A stretch of 64,000 bases of DNA from Dyella subtropica. Lineage in GTDB: Bacteria; Pseudomonadota; Gammaproteobacteria; Xanthomonadales; Rhodanobacteraceae. Both the position numbers and the translations under genes were made by a program. This document shows, piece after piece, positions 52,439 to 61,746 of this stretch; within the stretch, counting starts at the first letter, position 1; each line of letters opens with the position of its first letter. A model generated the notes under the pieces. That model was given only the letters and a program-made list of their open reading frames with translations. It did not search any database and was not told the origin of the DNA. The DNA is taken from assembly GCF_026283965.1 (NCBI RefSeq), contig NZ_JAPDPD010000007.1, positions 144,083 to 208,082 of the forward strand, given 5' to 3'.

Positions 52439-53323
52439 ATGATGTCGAGCGTGCTCAAGTGGATGGTGCCCTGGGAGTTCTCCTGGGTCTTCCTGCTGAC
52501 CTTCGTGACCGTCGCCGTGCTGTACGTGCGCGGTTGCCGGCGGGCGCAGGTGAGTGCGGGTCGGCGGCTGGCCTTCTGGGTTGGCATGGCGATCGTCTAC
52601 CTGTCGCTGCACACCTATTTTGATTACTACGCCGAGCATGAGTTCTTCATGCATCGCATCCAGCAGGTGCTGCTGCATCACCTCGCGCCGCTGCTGATCA
52701 TCGCTTCTTACCCGGGCGGGGTGTTGCGCGCCGGCTTGCCGCTGTGGTGGCGCGTGCATGTGCTGCGTCCGCTGCTGCGTTCCTGGCCGTGGCGTGTGGT
52801 GAGCGCGGTGCTGCTCAATCCTGCGGTGGCGACGATCCTGTTCGTCGCCTTCATCATCGTCTGGTTGATTCCATCGATGCAGACGCTGGCGATGCTGGAC
52901 TGGCGCATCTACCGCTTCATGAACTGGTCGATGATAGTGAGTGGCCTGATCTACTGGTGGCTGGTGCTGGACCATCGGCCGCATCCGCCGGGGCGCATGA
53001 CGGCAGGCATGCGCGTGCTGTCGCCGGGCATCACCATGAGCCCGCAGATTCTCGCCGGCGCCATCGTCACATTCTCCAAGAGCGATCTCTATCCGATCTT
53101 CGAGATTTGCGGTCGCGCGTTCACCTTCAACGTGCTCACTGGCCAGCTGGTAGGCGGCGTGATCATGTGGGTGCCGGCGGCGATCATCGAATCCATCGGC
53201 GGCCTGCTGGCCATGCGGCAATGGGTGCGGCTGTCGCGCAGCGGGCGCATCAAGTCGAAACGGTGGGAGGCGCAGCGCGCCGCTCAATTGGCTGCGGCAC
53301 GAGTAAGTCCAGCGCAGGATTGA
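52439..53323 (+). CDS. ctaG: Cytochrome c oxidase assembly protein, CtaG/caa3 type
   Basis: 294 aa with about seven helices, matching the caa3_CtaG family (PF09678): LSLHTYFDYYAEHEFFMHRIQQVLLHHLAPLL, split at 60-91, with the conserved His residues that may bind copper, and a late IFEICGRAFTFNVLTGQ segment. Two adjacent ATGs (52439 and 52442) are possible starts. It ends 12 bp before the convergent PCu(A)C gene; all three neighbours act in copper delivery to oxidases. Confidence 0.88.
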   Translation: MMSSVLKWMVPWEFSWVFLLTFVTVAVLYVRGCRRAQVSAGRRLAFWVGMAIVYLSLHTYFDYYAEHEFFMHRIQQVLLHHLAPLLIIASYPGGVLRAGLPLWWRVHVLRPLLRSWPWRVVSAVLLNPAVATILFVAFIIVWLIPSMQTLAMLDWRIYRFMNWSMIVSGLIYWWLVLDHRPHPPGRMTAGMRVLSPGITMSPQILAGAIVTFSKSDLYPIFEICGRAFTFNVLTGQLVGGVIMWVPAAIIESIGGLLAMRQWVRLSRSGRIKSKRWEAQRAAQLAAARVSPAQD

Positions 53324-53335
53324 GAGGGGTGGCCC

Positions 53336-53809
53336 TTAGTGCCCTTGGTGATCCATCGTGTCATTGCCATCCACGGTATTGGCCGGGCGGGCATCGAAGT
53401 CCGTGAGCAGCGTGCTGCCATCGGCGAATCGCAGGCTGAGCTTCACCTTGTCGCCGACCTTCACCGGCTTGGTCGCCTTCATCAGCATCAGGTGGTAGCC
53501 ACCCGGTGAAAGCATGGCCTTGCCATGGGCGGGGATCGACAAGCTGTCCACCATTTCCATGCGGCCCATACCGCCCTCGGTGTTGCTCTTATGCAGCATC
53601 ACTTCGGCATAGGTCTCGCTGCTCACACTGCGCAGGTTGACCGCCTGAGCGCCATGGTTTTCCAGCGTGACATAACCGCCCGCAGGCAAGCTGCCGGGCA
53701 TCACGCGAATCCATGCCTGCGATGCTTTCACGTGATCGGCATCGCTGGCGATCGCGCCGCCTGCAAGCAACAGGCCCGAGAGCAGCAAAGGAAGGCAGCG
53801 CAAATTCAT
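53336..53809 (-). CDS. Periplasmic copper chaperone PCu(A)C
   Basis: 157 aa with a signal peptide (LPLLLSGLLLAGGAIA). The copper-binding pattern H(M)x10Mx21HxM is visible: EVMLHKSNTEGGMGRMEMV and GGYHLMLM. The C-terminus adds extra ligands (NDTMDHQGH). It carries Cu(I) to the CuA site of cytochrome oxidase together with SCO, whose gene overlaps by 4 bp upstream. Confidence 0.95.
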   Translation of the reverse strand: MNLRCLPLLLSGLLLAGGAIASDADHVKASQAWIRVMPGSLPAGGYVTLENHGAQAVNLRSVSSETYAEVMLHKSNTEGGMGRMEMVDSLSIPAHGKAMLSPGGYHLMLMKATKPVKVGDKVKLSLRFADGSTLLTDFDARPANTVDGNDTMDHQGH

Positions 53810-54420
53810 GGCTTAGCTCCGAGGCCGAGCAACAGGTGCAGATCGTGGACGAGGTCGTCCTGAGGATTGGCCGGCGTCGACAACAGGCGGGCTTTGCCCT
53901 CCCGATCGAACAGATAGATGGCCGAGCTGTGGCTGACCTCGTACTGGCCGTCGCTCTTGTCAGCTTCGCGGGTGTAAGCGGAGCGATAACGCTTGCTCAG
54001 CGCCTCAATGGCGCGTGGTTCGCCAGAGAGGCCCACAGCGCGCGGGTCGAAGGCGTTGACATAGGCGTGCATCACATCGGGGGTATCGCGCGCCGGATCG
54101 ACGCTGACGAACAGGATGCGCGCATCGTCAGCCAGCGGCCCCAGACGCTGCATCACCACGTGCAACTGGGCGAGGGTCAGCGGACATACGTCGGGGCAAT
54201 GGGTGTAGCCGAAATACAGCAACACCACCTTGCCGCGATAGTCGGCACCGGTCACCGCCTTGCCTTTGTCGTCGGTGAGCTTGAAGTCCAGGTCCGGCAT
54301 ATGGCCGGTGACATTGGTCAATCGCCACGGTGCTGATTCGTCACGATGGCAGGCGGCGAGCAGCACCGTGCTGGCGAGCATGGCCAGCAGGAGCAAGGCG
54401 CGGGCGAGGCGGGGCTTCAT
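53806..54420 (-). CDS. SCO1/SenC-family copper chaperone lipoprotein
   Basis: 204 aa from the ATG at 54420; the lipobox LLAAC (Cys24) supports this start over the ATGs further upstream. Thioredoxin-like fold with the copper site GYTHCPDVCP (Cys75, Cys79) and a distal His in EVSHSSAIYLFD. It assists CuA assembly of cytochrome oxidase, anchored in the envelope. Overlaps the PCu(A)C gene (ATGA). Confidence 0.95.
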   Translation of the reverse strand: MKPRLARALLLLAMLASTVLLAACHRDESAPWRLTNVTGHMPDLDFKLTDDKGKAVTGADYRGKVVLLYFGYTHCPDVCPLTLAQLHVVMQRLGPLADDARILFVSVDPARDTPDVMHAYVNAFDPRAVGLSGEPRAIEALSKRYRSAYTREADKSDGQYEVSHSSAIYLFDREGKARLLSTPANPQDDLVHDLHLLLGLGAKP

Positions 54421-54492
54421 GCGAGAATCTCGATCGATCATTTCGCCAGCATACGACACCGGCCCTGCCGCAGGCCCGAGGAGCCGCTACCG

Positions 54493-54870
54493 ATGCGACA
54501 ACCTGTCCGCCTTTTTTCCGGTTTGCTGGTGGGCTTGGCCGGTGCCAGCGCGGTGGCGCTGGGTGCGTTCGGCGCGCACGCTCTGCGCGATGTGTTGGAC
54601 GCTCGTGGCAGCGAGTTGTGGCACACCGCGGTGAATTACCACTTCTGGCATGCCCTGGCGCTGGCATGCACCAGTTTCGCCGCCACTGGACGCTGGCGTC
54701 ACGTCGGCATGGCGGCTTTCGCGCTGGGCATCGTGCTTTTCAGCGGCAGCCTTTACGCGCTGGCGCTGGGCGCACCGCGCTGGTGGGGTGCGATAACGCC
54801 GCTGGGCGGGTTGGCTTTTATCGTCGGCTGGATGGCGTTGGGTTTTGGGCTGGCCCGGCGCAACGCATGA
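54493..54870 (+). CDS. DUF423-family membrane protein
   Basis: 125 aa from the ATG at 54493. Four helices: LFSGLLVGLAGASAVALGAFGAHAL, the ELWHTAVNYHFWHALALAC helix, AAFALGIVLFSGSLYALAL and a TPLGGLAFIVGWMALGFG end. The GAFGAHAL and HTAVxYHxxHALAL words are diagnostic for DUF423 (YgdD). Function unknown. It stops 1 bp before the convergent CPBP gene. Confidence 0.92.
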   Translation: MRQPVRLFSGLLVGLAGASAVALGAFGAHALRDVLDARGSELWHTAVNYHFWHALALACTSFAATGRWRHVGMAAFALGIVLFSGSLYALALGAPRWWGAITPLGGLAFIVGWMALGFGLARRNA

Positions 54871-54871
54871 G

Positions 54872-55651
54872 CTAGGCCTGTCCCAGTGCTAGCGGGGAGG
54901 CGACATGCAGCATGAGATCTGCACAGAAATGCGCCAGCATCGCGTGCTCTAGACCGAGTTTCCAAAATAACCCGCCGAACACCAGGCCGACCAGGGCGTT
55001 GAGCATGATGTTCTGGCAGATCGCGAATGATGTATGGGGCGTGCCGCTGGCGAATGCAGCCGGCAGATGAGACGCGCCGAACAGCAGGGCGGCGAGCACG
55101 ATAGCGGCGATGAACATCCACGGCCTTGCCTGCCGCCGCCGGGTCCAGGCCAACAGCCATACCAGCAAACTGACCAGCCCTAACCGGCATACGATTTCCT
55201 CGACGGTGCCGCCATAGAGCGAAGCCAGGGCGCCGCGCCAGGCTTGTCCAACGGCGTCGAAGGCAAGCGGTGTTGGACTGGGCTGCATCAACTTAATGCC
55301 AATCACCGCTGTCCCGGCCAGAACGCCCAGCACCGCCGCCAACACCCAGTGTGGCCGCCGCGTGGGCATGGGTTGCCGGTAGACCAGCGCGCGCAGCCAG
55401 GGGGCATCGAGTCCATGTCGACCGCCTAGATAAAGGCCCAGCCAGGCGAGCAGCCAGCACAGCACGCCAGCTTGCACGACCTGGGCCGCCACGAGCTTCC
55501 ACAGTGGTACCGGCAGCGTCGCGAACCACGTGGGCATCAATGTGAGTAGATATGGAAAGACCGCGAGCGCGGCCAGCGTGGAGGCCGCGCCAAGCCACAG
55601 TGCAAGCTTGAGGTGAGGGCCGCGTACGACAGATTCGGTCGAATCGGACAT
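54872..55651 (-). CDS. CPBP-family intramembrane metalloprotease
   Basis: 259 aa, seven or eight helices. The Abi/CPBP motifs are intact: EEIVCR (Glu151, Glu152, Arg156), FGASHL (His195) and HFCADL (His241). Relatives include type II CAAX endopeptidases and bacteriocin-immunity proteins; the target here is unknown. It lies 9 bp after the DUF3887-like gene on the same strand. Confidence 0.9.
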   Translation of the reverse strand: MSDSTESVVRGPHLKLALWLGAASTLAALAVFPYLLTLMPTWFATLPVPLWKLVAAQVVQAGVLCWLLAWLGLYLGGRHGLDAPWLRALVYRQPMPTRRPHWVLAAVLGVLAGTAVIGIKLMQPSPTPLAFDAVGQAWRGALASLYGGTVEEIVCRLGLVSLLVWLLAWTRRRQARPWMFIAAIVLAALLFGASHLPAAFASGTPHTSFAICQNIMLNALVGLVFGGLFWKLGLEHAMLAHFCADLMLHVASPLALGQA

Positions 55652-55660
55652 GGCGGCGAC

Positions 55661-56035
55661 TCAGTGATGGGGCTTGATGTTGAAACCGGCGATCTTGCCG
55701 TCGGCGCTGCAGGCCACCTGTGAGTCGACCATGCTTTGACCATAGTGCAGGGCGGTCAGCACGACGGTGTGGTCGCCGAGCTGACTGGACTGAGCCGTCT
55801 CGCGTGCACCGCGCTCGCCAAATTGCTGGGGAATGGCCTGCCATACCTGGGACAGCGTGTCGGGGCTGAGCTTGGCTTTCATGGTCGGATCGAAATCAGC
55901 AGTCGCGCCGGCATAGTCACCGCGATCCAATGCATCAAGCAGATGTGTCGACAGTGTTTCGCACGGTGTTTCGGCGTGCGCGGTGACGGCAAATGCGGCC
56001 AAGGTCATGCAAGCGATCAGTCCAAGCGGTTTCAT
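55661..56035 (-). CDS. Periplasmic DUF3887-like protein
   Basis: 124 aa from the ATG at 56035 with a signal peptide ending AHA|ETPC. The mature fold reads ALDRGDYAGATADFDPTMKAKLSPD, then LSQVWQAIPQQFGERG, and closes KIAGFNIKPHH, as in DUF3887 (small NTF2-like domain). Two Cys residues (ETPCE and VACSAD) may pair. Function unknown. It is encoded just upstream of the CPBP protease and may be co-transcribed. Confidence 0.78.
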   Translation of the reverse strand: MKPLGLIACMTLAAFAVTAHAETPCETLSTHLLDALDRGDYAGATADFDPTMKAKLSPDTLSQVWQAIPQQFGERGARETAQSSQLGDHTVVLTALHYGQSMVDSQVACSADGKIAGFNIKPHH

Positions 56036-56060
56036 GGATGACTCCCCCTGAGTGGTTGGG

Positions 56061-56252
56061 TTATGGGTTTTCGTCGTCGTCGACGGGGTCGCTCGGGCGG
56101 GGTTTGAGCCGCCCGCCCTTGCGCAACGCGTCGCGCAACACGTATTCGATCTGAGCATTGACGCTGCGCAGGTCGTCGTCAGCCCAGCGCTGCATCGCCT
56201 CCAGCACGGCGGCGCTGATGCGCAGCGGATAAGCTTTTTTTTCGGCGGGCAC
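56061..56252 (-). CDS. Ribbon-helix-helix (Arc-type) DNA-binding protein
   Basis: 63 aa. The N-terminus KKAYPLRISAAVLEAMQRWADD supplies the beta strand and first helix, and LRSVNAQIEYVLRDALRK the second; this is the Arc/MetJ fold. The tail is acidic (SDPVDDDENP). It begins 11 bp after the SPFH gene on the same strand. No toxin gene is adjacent, so a stand-alone regulator, perhaps autoregulating the SPFH operon, is more likely than an antitoxin. Confidence 0.82.
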   Translation of the reverse strand: MPAEKKAYPLRISAAVLEAMQRWADDDLRSVNAQIEYVLRDALRKGGRLKPRPSDPVDDDENP

Positions 56253-56263
56253 GCGTGAGCCGC

Positions 56264-57136
56264 TCAGCCGCCGTAGAGCGTGCCGGCGTTGACCACCGGT
56301 TGGGTGGCACGGTCACCGCACAGCACCACCAACAAGTTGCTGACCATCGCGGCCTTGCGCTCTTCATCCAGTTCGACCACGCCTTGCTGGCGCAGGCGGT
56401 CCAAGGCCATCGCGACCATGCCAACCGCGCCTTCCACGATGCGTTCGCGCGCGGCCATGATGGCGCTGGCCTGCTGGCGTTGCAGCATGACCTGGGCGAT
56501 TTCCTGTGCGTAGGCGAGGTGGCTGATGCGCGCTTCGACGACGCTGACGCCGGCTTTTTCCAGCCGCGCCTGAATCTCGTCGCGCAAGTGGTTGTTGATC
56601 ACTTCGCCGTGGCTGCGCAGCGAGGGTTTGCCGTCGTCATGAGCGTCGTAAGGGTAGCTCTGCGCCATCTGGCGCAGCGCCGATTCGCTCTGGATGTGGA
56701 CGAAGTTCTCGTAGTCGTCCACGCAGAACACAGCCTCGGCGGTATCCACCACTTGCCACACCACTACCGCGGCGATCTCGATCGGGTTGCCGTCGCTGTC
56801 ATTGACTTTGAGCTTGCCGCTCTCGAAGTTGCGCACGCGCAGCGAAACACGGCGCCTGCTGTAGAAAGGGTTGGTCCAGCGCAGGCCTTCTTCGCGCACG
56901 GTGCCGGCGTACTTGCCGAACAACTGCACCACCTGGCCTTCGTTCGGTGCGACCTGGAAGAAACCTTTCTGCAAGAAAGCGGTGAACACCAGCGTCACCG
57001 CGCCGCCCATGAATCGCAGGGCGGATAACTCATGGGCGGCGGCGGTGAGCAACAACGCGACACCGCAGCCTGCCAGCACCAGGCACACCGCGATGAAAGG
57101 AATACCTGCAACGGAAAAGCCTTGACGTTCGTTCAT
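56264..57136 (-). CDS. SPFH/Band-7 domain protein
   Basis: 290 aa. Two N-terminal hydrophobic segments (about 11-33 and 42-58), then an SPFH domain: [58 protein letters not shown] and [25 protein letters not shown], ending in a helical [24 protein letters not shown] region. These form membrane microdomain scaffolds. It is paired with a ribbon-helix-helix gene 11 bp downstream. Confidence 0.92.
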   Translation of the reverse strand: MNERQGFSVAGIPFIAVCLVLAGCGVALLLTAAAHELSALRFMGGAVTLVFTAFLQKGFFQVAPNEGQVVQLFGKYAGTVREEGLRWTNPFYSRRRVSLRVRNFESGKLKVNDSDGNPIEIAAVVVWQVVDTAEAVFCVDDYENFVHIQSESALRQMAQSYPYDAHDDGKPSLRSHGEVINNHLRDEIQARLEKAGVSVVEARISHLAYAQEIAQVMLQRQQASAIMAARERIVEGAVGMVAMALDRLRQQGVVELDEERKAAMVSNLLVVLCGDRATQPVVNAGTLYGG

Positions 57137-57206
57137 GGTGATACCTCCCTAAGATGGGATTATTTGATATCACAATGATATCTAAACGCAAGTGCCTGGG
57201 GCCGAC

Positions 57207-58727
57207 TCATCCCCCTCGACCACCGCCCGCGTTGCCGGTCGGAGCCGCGATCGGCATGGTCGGAGTCGTGCCCATGAACTCCCAGGACGGCATGACTTCC
57301 TCGATTTGCATGGCGCTGAACAGGTCGGTGGCGGCGAAAAAGTGCCATGGATCGCCATCGCCAGTGTCCAGCGCGATGTGCGTGCTGTCGAAATGGTGCA
57401 GCGCTGCGTCGTAGCTTTGCCAGCGCCCGTCGATCCACGCCTGCACCCAGGCGTGCGGCAGGAACACCCGGGATGCGTCGGCGTAGCGGTCGGCATAGAC
57501 CATGCCGGTGACCACTCGGGCTGGAATGCCCTCGGCACGCGCCATCGCGGCGAGCAGTACCGAGTATTCGGTGCAGTCACCTTGACGGGTGCTCACAACT
57601 TCCAGCGCCGAGGCGTAGCCGACGTCCAACCCGTGCTGGGTGATGTACTGGCTCACGAAGCTGCGCAGGCGGCGCATCTTCTGGCGATCGCTGCTGGCGT
57701 TGCCGATGGCTTTCGCGGCGAGATCGCGGATGGCGGGTGCATCCGATTGCAGCCAGGCGTTCGCCTGCAGGTCCTCCGGTTGTGGCGGCGCCTGGCCACC
57801 GGAGTAGGCGGGACCGATGTCGATCTGCCATTCCTTGTCGCCCAGACGCCGCACGCGCTGCTCATCGGTATTGATGAGCGGCTGTGCGCTGCTGCTCTGG
57901 ATGCGCACCCGATAACGCAGGAAAGTCTCGCGCAGGTCCGGGGTAAGCGGGCGCGGCGATGCCACCATGGCCGCGTGGAACATATCCACATCCTGCACTG
58001 GCGCCATGGCGCAGGCCTGGCTGCAGGCGAGCATTTCCAGTTGCTGGCCAAGCATCGATATGACGCCCTTGCGTGCCTGGCCACGCTCGTCCAGCCACAG
58101 ATCCATCACCTGGTCGCCGCGCAGCTGATGCAGGCGCTGGCGCTGGTGGTTCAGTATCTCCGTGCTACCCGGGAGTGCCACCGACTCGTTGCCGATCACC
58201 TCCACCGCCACATCCATCGCCTGCTGGCTGGCCGGGTCGAACATCTGCAATGGGTAGTGCAAACCCGGCTGGTGGCTGGCTTCGAGCATGGCCCGCCGCT
58301 GCCCGTCGTTGAGCAAGGCGCCACTTGGCCAGATCAGGGAGCTTTGCCGCGTCGCGCCGCCCACGGTGATGGTGACCTTGTAGCTCCCATCCGGCTGGCG
58401 CTGACCGTCGATCACGCTGTCCATGGATGACATGGAGGTGCGCGAAGCGAAGCCCAGTGGCTGCCCGTCGGTGGTTTCCACGCTACGGATCATGTTGCTC
58501 AAGGGAATGCTCTTTCCGCTACGGTTGAGCATGATCGATAGCGTCTGGGTGGTGGTCACCACGCCCTGGCCATGTTCCCGGTCGATCTGCAGATGACCGA
58601 TCTTGCGGCCGCCGAGCAGCACGCTCATCCAGGTCGTCTCGACGGTGGGCGCGGCCGTATCAGCCATGACCCATGGGGCAGAGCACAACAACAGCACCAG
58701 CAAAAGCGTGGCGGTCGGTCGGCGCAT
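57207..58727 (-). CDS. Transglutaminase-like domain protein, exported
   Basis: 506 aa from the ATG at 58727 with a signal peptide ([15 protein letters not shown]). A long N-terminal beta-rich region precedes a transglutaminase-like domain in the last third, with catalytic Cys near residue 380 ([17 protein letters not shown]), His near 421 (LPHAWVQAW) and Asp in WQSYDAAL. It ends in a Gly/Pro-rich tail. Probably periplasmic amide hydrolysis or crosslinking; target unknown. Its promoter shares the 147-bp gap with divergent purT. Confidence 0.88.
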   Translation of the reverse strand: MRRPTATLLLVLLLCSAPWVMADTAAPTVETTWMSVLLGGRKIGHLQIDREHGQGVVTTTQTLSIMLNRSGKSIPLSNMIRSVETTDGQPLGFASRTSMSSMDSVIDGQRQPDGSYKVTITVGGATRQSSLIWPSGALLNDGQRRAMLEASHQPGLHYPLQMFDPASQQAMDVAVEVIGNESVALPGSTEILNHQRQRLHQLRGDQVMDLWLDERGQARKGVISMLGQQLEMLACSQACAMAPVQDVDMFHAAMVASPRPLTPDLRETFLRYRVRIQSSSAQPLINTDEQRVRRLGDKEWQIDIGPAYSGGQAPPQPEDLQANAWLQSDAPAIRDLAAKAIGNASSDRQKMRRLRSFVSQYITQHGLDVGYASALEVVSTRQGDCTEYSVLLAAMARAEGIPARVVTGMVYADRYADASRVFLPHAWVQAWIDGRWQSYDAALHHFDSTHIALDTGDGDPWHFFAATDLFSAMQIEEVMPSWEFMGTTPTMPIAAPTGNAGGGRGG

Positions 58728-58874
58728 TGCAGTTCCCTGGGGATGGGACGAGCACAGTGGATGCCGACTCAAGGCCGGCGTCAATGCGCAGCGCAGCGAG
58801 ATTTCGCCTTGGACCCGGCGATCCCCCAAACGACCCGCTTACAATGCCCCCTTTTTCCGCCCCCGGAGACCTTG

Positions 58875-60056
58875 ATGAAGCCGTTTGGCACGCCCCATTC
58901 CGATCATGCCCTGCGCGTGCTCCTGCTCGGCTCCGGCGAGCTCGGCAAGGAGGTCGCGATCGAGCTGCAGCGCTATGCGGTGGAGGTCATCGCGGTCGAT
59001 CGCTACGCCCACGCGCCGGCCATGCAGGTAGCGCACCGCAGCCATGTGATTGACATGCTGGACGGCGCCGCGCTGCGCGCGCTGATCGCGCAGGAGCGTC
59101 CCGACCTGGTGGTGCCGGAGATTGAGGCCATCCACACGCCGACCCTGGTGGAGCTGGAGAAGGAAGGCCTGAAAGTGATCCCGACCGCGCGTGCCGCGTG
59201 GCTTACCATGGATCGCGAAGGCATCCGCCGGCTGGCGGCGGAGGAGCTGGGTCTGCCCACGTCGCCCTACCGATTCTGCGACGACGAGGCGCAATACCAC
59301 GAGGCCGCAACCACGATCGGCCTGCCGTTCGTGATCAAGCCGGCGATGAGTTCTTCCGGCAAGGGCCAGAGCGTGGTGCGCACAACGGATGAGCTTCAGC
59401 ACGCCTGGGACTATGCGCAGTCTGGCGGACGCGCCGGCAAGGGGCGGGTGATCGTCGAAGGCTTCGTCGATTTCGATTACGAGATCACCCTGCTTACCGT
59501 GCGACACAAAGACGGCACCAGTTTTTGCGCACCGATCGGCCATCGCCAGGAAGACGGCGACTACCGCGAGTCCTGGCAGCCGCAACCGATGAGCGACAAG
59601 GCGCTGGCCGAAGCGCAGCGCCAGGCGGCGGCCATCACTGATGCGCTGGGTGGCTGGGGCGTGTTCGGTGTCGAATTCTTCGTGAAGGGCGACAGCGTGA
59701 TCTTCTCCGAGGTCAGCCCACGTCCACATGACACCGGTCTGGTCACCCTGGTTTCTCAGGATCTGTCCGAATTCGCGCTGCATGCGCGGGCGATTCTCGG
59801 CCTGCCGATACCGGCGATCCGCCAGCTCGGGCCTTCGGCCTCCTGTGCCGTGCTGGTTGAGGGTGACGGTGATGCGCCGCGCTATCACGGCGTGGCCGAA
59901 GCGCTGGCCGAACCCGACACGCAACTGCGCATCTTCGGCAAGCCTGCCGTCAAAGGCCGCCGGCGCATGGCGGTGACGCTGGCTCGCGATGAGAGCATCG
60001 GGGCGGCTAAAGCGAAGGCCGTGCGTGCGGCAGGAAAGTTGCGCGTGGATCTCTAA
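58875..60056 (+). CDS. purT: Formate-dependent GAR transformylase
   Basis: 393 aa from the ATG at 58875, the family length. ATP-grasp enzyme that formylates GAR with formate and ATP in purine synthesis. [15 protein letters not shown] (N-terminal), [16 protein letters not shown] (ATP lid), EFFVKGD and [12 protein letters not shown] are characteristic. It precedes the FMN glutamate-synthase-family gene by 87 bp; no pur genes are near. Confidence 0.97.
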   Translation: MKPFGTPHSDHALRVLLLGSGELGKEVAIELQRYAVEVIAVDRYAHAPAMQVAHRSHVIDMLDGAALRALIAQERPDLVVPEIEAIHTPTLVELEKEGLKVIPTARAAWLTMDREGIRRLAAEELGLPTSPYRFCDDEAQYHEAATTIGLPFVIKPAMSSSGKGQSVVRTTDELQHAWDYAQSGGRAGKGRVIVEGFVDFDYEITLLTVRHKDGTSFCAPIGHRQEDGDYRESWQPQPMSDKALAEAQRQAAAITDALGGWGVFGVEFFVKGDSVIFSEVSPRPHDTGLVTLVSQDLSEFALHARAILGLPIPAIRQLGPSASCAVLVEGDGDAPRYHGVAEALAEPDTQLRIFGKPAVKGRRRMAVTLARDESIGAAKAKAVRAAGKLRVDL

Positions 60057-60143
60057 ACGATGTGGTCGGTTATGCGAGCATGACCGGCAACATCATCCAA
60101 CCCACGACGCGGCCCCAGGTCGCGTCTCTAGGCAGGGAGCAAT

Positions 60144-61655
60144 ATGGAAACCTCGGCTTTTGCACATTGGCTGGTCGTGCTGGTGGAAACGTTCGCGGCA
60201 TTGTTCATGGTGCTGCTTGCCGTGGCCGTGATGGTAGTGCTGGTGCTGTGGCTGGTGGATCGCAACCAGACAGCCAACTCGGTGCTGCGCAACTTTCCCG
60301 TCATCGGCCACTTCCGCTACTGGTTCTTGCACCTGGGCGAATTCTTCCGCCAGTACCTGTATTCCAGCGATCGCGAGGAAATGCCGTTCAACCGTGCGCA
60401 GCGCACCTGGGTCTATCGCGCGGCCAAGAACGTGGACAACACCAACGCCTTCGGTTCCAGCCGCGACCTGCGTGCGGAGGGCGTGCCTTTCTTCGTGAAC
60501 GCGCCGTTCCCTGCGCTAGACGAGCAGCACGTGACGCCCCGGCCGGTGACCTTGGGGCCATATGCGCGTGAGCCGTACAGTCACGCTGCGTTCTTCAATA
60601 TTTCCGCGATGAGCTTTGGCGCGTTGTCTGCCCCGGCGGTGCGTGCGCTTTCCATCGGTGCGGCCAAGGCGGGCATCTGGATGGATACGGGTGAGGGCGG
60701 ACTTGCGCCGTATCACCTCGAAGGCGGCTGCGACATCATCTTCGAAATCGGCACCGCCAAATACGGCGTGCGCACACCCGACGGCAAGCTCGACGACCAG
60801 AAGTTGCTGGCCATCTGCGCGCACAAGCAGGTGAAGATGGTCAGTATCAAGCTGGGGCAGGGCGCCAAGCCCGGCATGGGCGGTCTGCTGCCAGGTGCCA
60901 AGGTGACGCCTGAAATCGCCGCTATCCGAGGCATCCCGGTGGGCGAGGATTCGCAAAGTCCCAACCGCCATCACGACATTGGCAGCGTGAAAGAGCTGAT
61001 GGATGCGATTCGCCACATCCGCGACCTCACCGGTAAGCCGACCGGCTTCAAGGCGGTGATGGGCGGGTTGGAGTGGATCGGCGAGCTGTGCGACGAAGTG
61101 CATCGCCGCGGCATCGAAAGCGCGCCGGACTTCATCATCGTCGATGGTTCCGAAGGCGGCACCGGCGCGGCGCCGCAAACCCTGATGGAAGGCGTCGGCC
61201 TGCCGCTGCGCGAGTCTCTGCCGGCGCTGGTGAATACGCTGATTAGCCATGGATTGCGCGACCGCATCAAGGTCATCTGCTCAGGCAAGTGCATCACCGC
61301 GTATGACGTGGCGTGGGCGCTGTCGATGGGGGCGGATTTCGTCAACTCCGCGCGCGGCTTCATGCTGGCGCTGGGCTGCATCCAGTCCCTGCAATGCAAC
61401 CGCAATAGCTGCCCCACCGGCATCACCACGCAGAACATCAAGTTGCAGCGCGGCCTGGTCGTCACCGACAAGAGCGAGCGCGTCTACCACTACGCGAAAA
61501 ACGTGATGCAGGAAGTGGGCATCATCGCGCACAGCTGCGGCGTGGAAGAGCCCCGCCAACTCAACCGCACGCATTGTCGTGTGATGGGCCTCGACGGTGT
61601 CTCGCTGCCGCTGGTGAAGTTGTTCCCGTATCCGGAAGAAGCGAGGAGTGAGTAA
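60144..61655 (+). CDS. FMN-binding glutamate synthase family protein
   Basis: 503 aa. One N-terminal membrane helix (FAALFMVLLAVAVMVVLVLWLV), then the GltB FMN/synthase domain: ISAMSFGALSAPAVRALSIGA, GEGGLAPYH, GQGAKPGMGG, IVDGSEGGTGAAP, and an iron-sulphur-type Cys group (MLALGCIQSLQCNRNSCPTGI, across 415-435). The glutaminase domain of GltB is absent, so it is not a full GOGAT; a role in amino-acid or archaeal-type glutamate metabolism is uncertain. Its last codons lie in an intergenic repeat. Confidence 0.9.
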   Translation: METSAFAHWLVVLVETFAALFMVLLAVAVMVVLVLWLVDRNQTANSVLRNFPVIGHFRYWFLHLGEFFRQYLYSSDREEMPFNRAQRTWVYRAAKNVDNTNAFGSSRDLRAEGVPFFVNAPFPALDEQHVTPRPVTLGPYAREPYSHAAFFNISAMSFGALSAPAVRALSIGAAKAGIWMDTGEGGLAPYHLEGGCDIIFEIGTAKYGVRTPDGKLDDQKLLAICAHKQVKMVSIKLGQGAKPGMGGLLPGAKVTPEIAAIRGIPVGEDSQSPNRHHDIGSVKELMDAIRHIRDLTGKPTGFKAVMGGLEWIGELCDEVHRRGIESAPDFIIVDGSEGGTGAAPQTLMEGVGLPLRESLPALVNTLISHGLRDRIKVICSGKCITAYDVAWALSMGADFVNSARGFMLALGCIQSLQCNRNSCPTGITTQNIKLQRGLVVTDKSERVYHYAKNVMQEVGIIAHSCGVEEPRQLNRTHCRVMGLDGVSLPLVKLFPYPEEARSE

Positions 61656-61746
61656 GGAGGAGTGAGAAACGAGTGAGAGCGCGCCAAGGCTTTCGCAAAC
61701 CGTCGACGTGAACCTCTTACTTCTCTCCCCTCACTTCTCACGCTCC
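61641..61746. repeat. Inverted repeat of the GGAGTGAGAAACGA family (copy B)
   Basis: The left part (61641-61680) and right part (61713-61746) are imperfectly complementary purine-rich and pyrimidine-rich arms. It shares a 17-nt exact stretch with copy A at 2542-2558. It lies between convergent genes and supplies the last codons of both (EEARSE and QEREK ends). It may work as a two-way terminator. Confidence 0.75.

Noticed and set aside
52338..52442. 34-codon frame overlapping the stop of the GldG-like gene by ATGA
   Set aside because: The overlap looks like coupling, but the peptide has no similarity to the DUF4340 protein usually found there.
56061..56252. Antitoxin of a toxin-antitoxin pair
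   Set aside because: No toxin-like gene flanks it; neighbours are an SPFH protein and a DUF3887-like protein.
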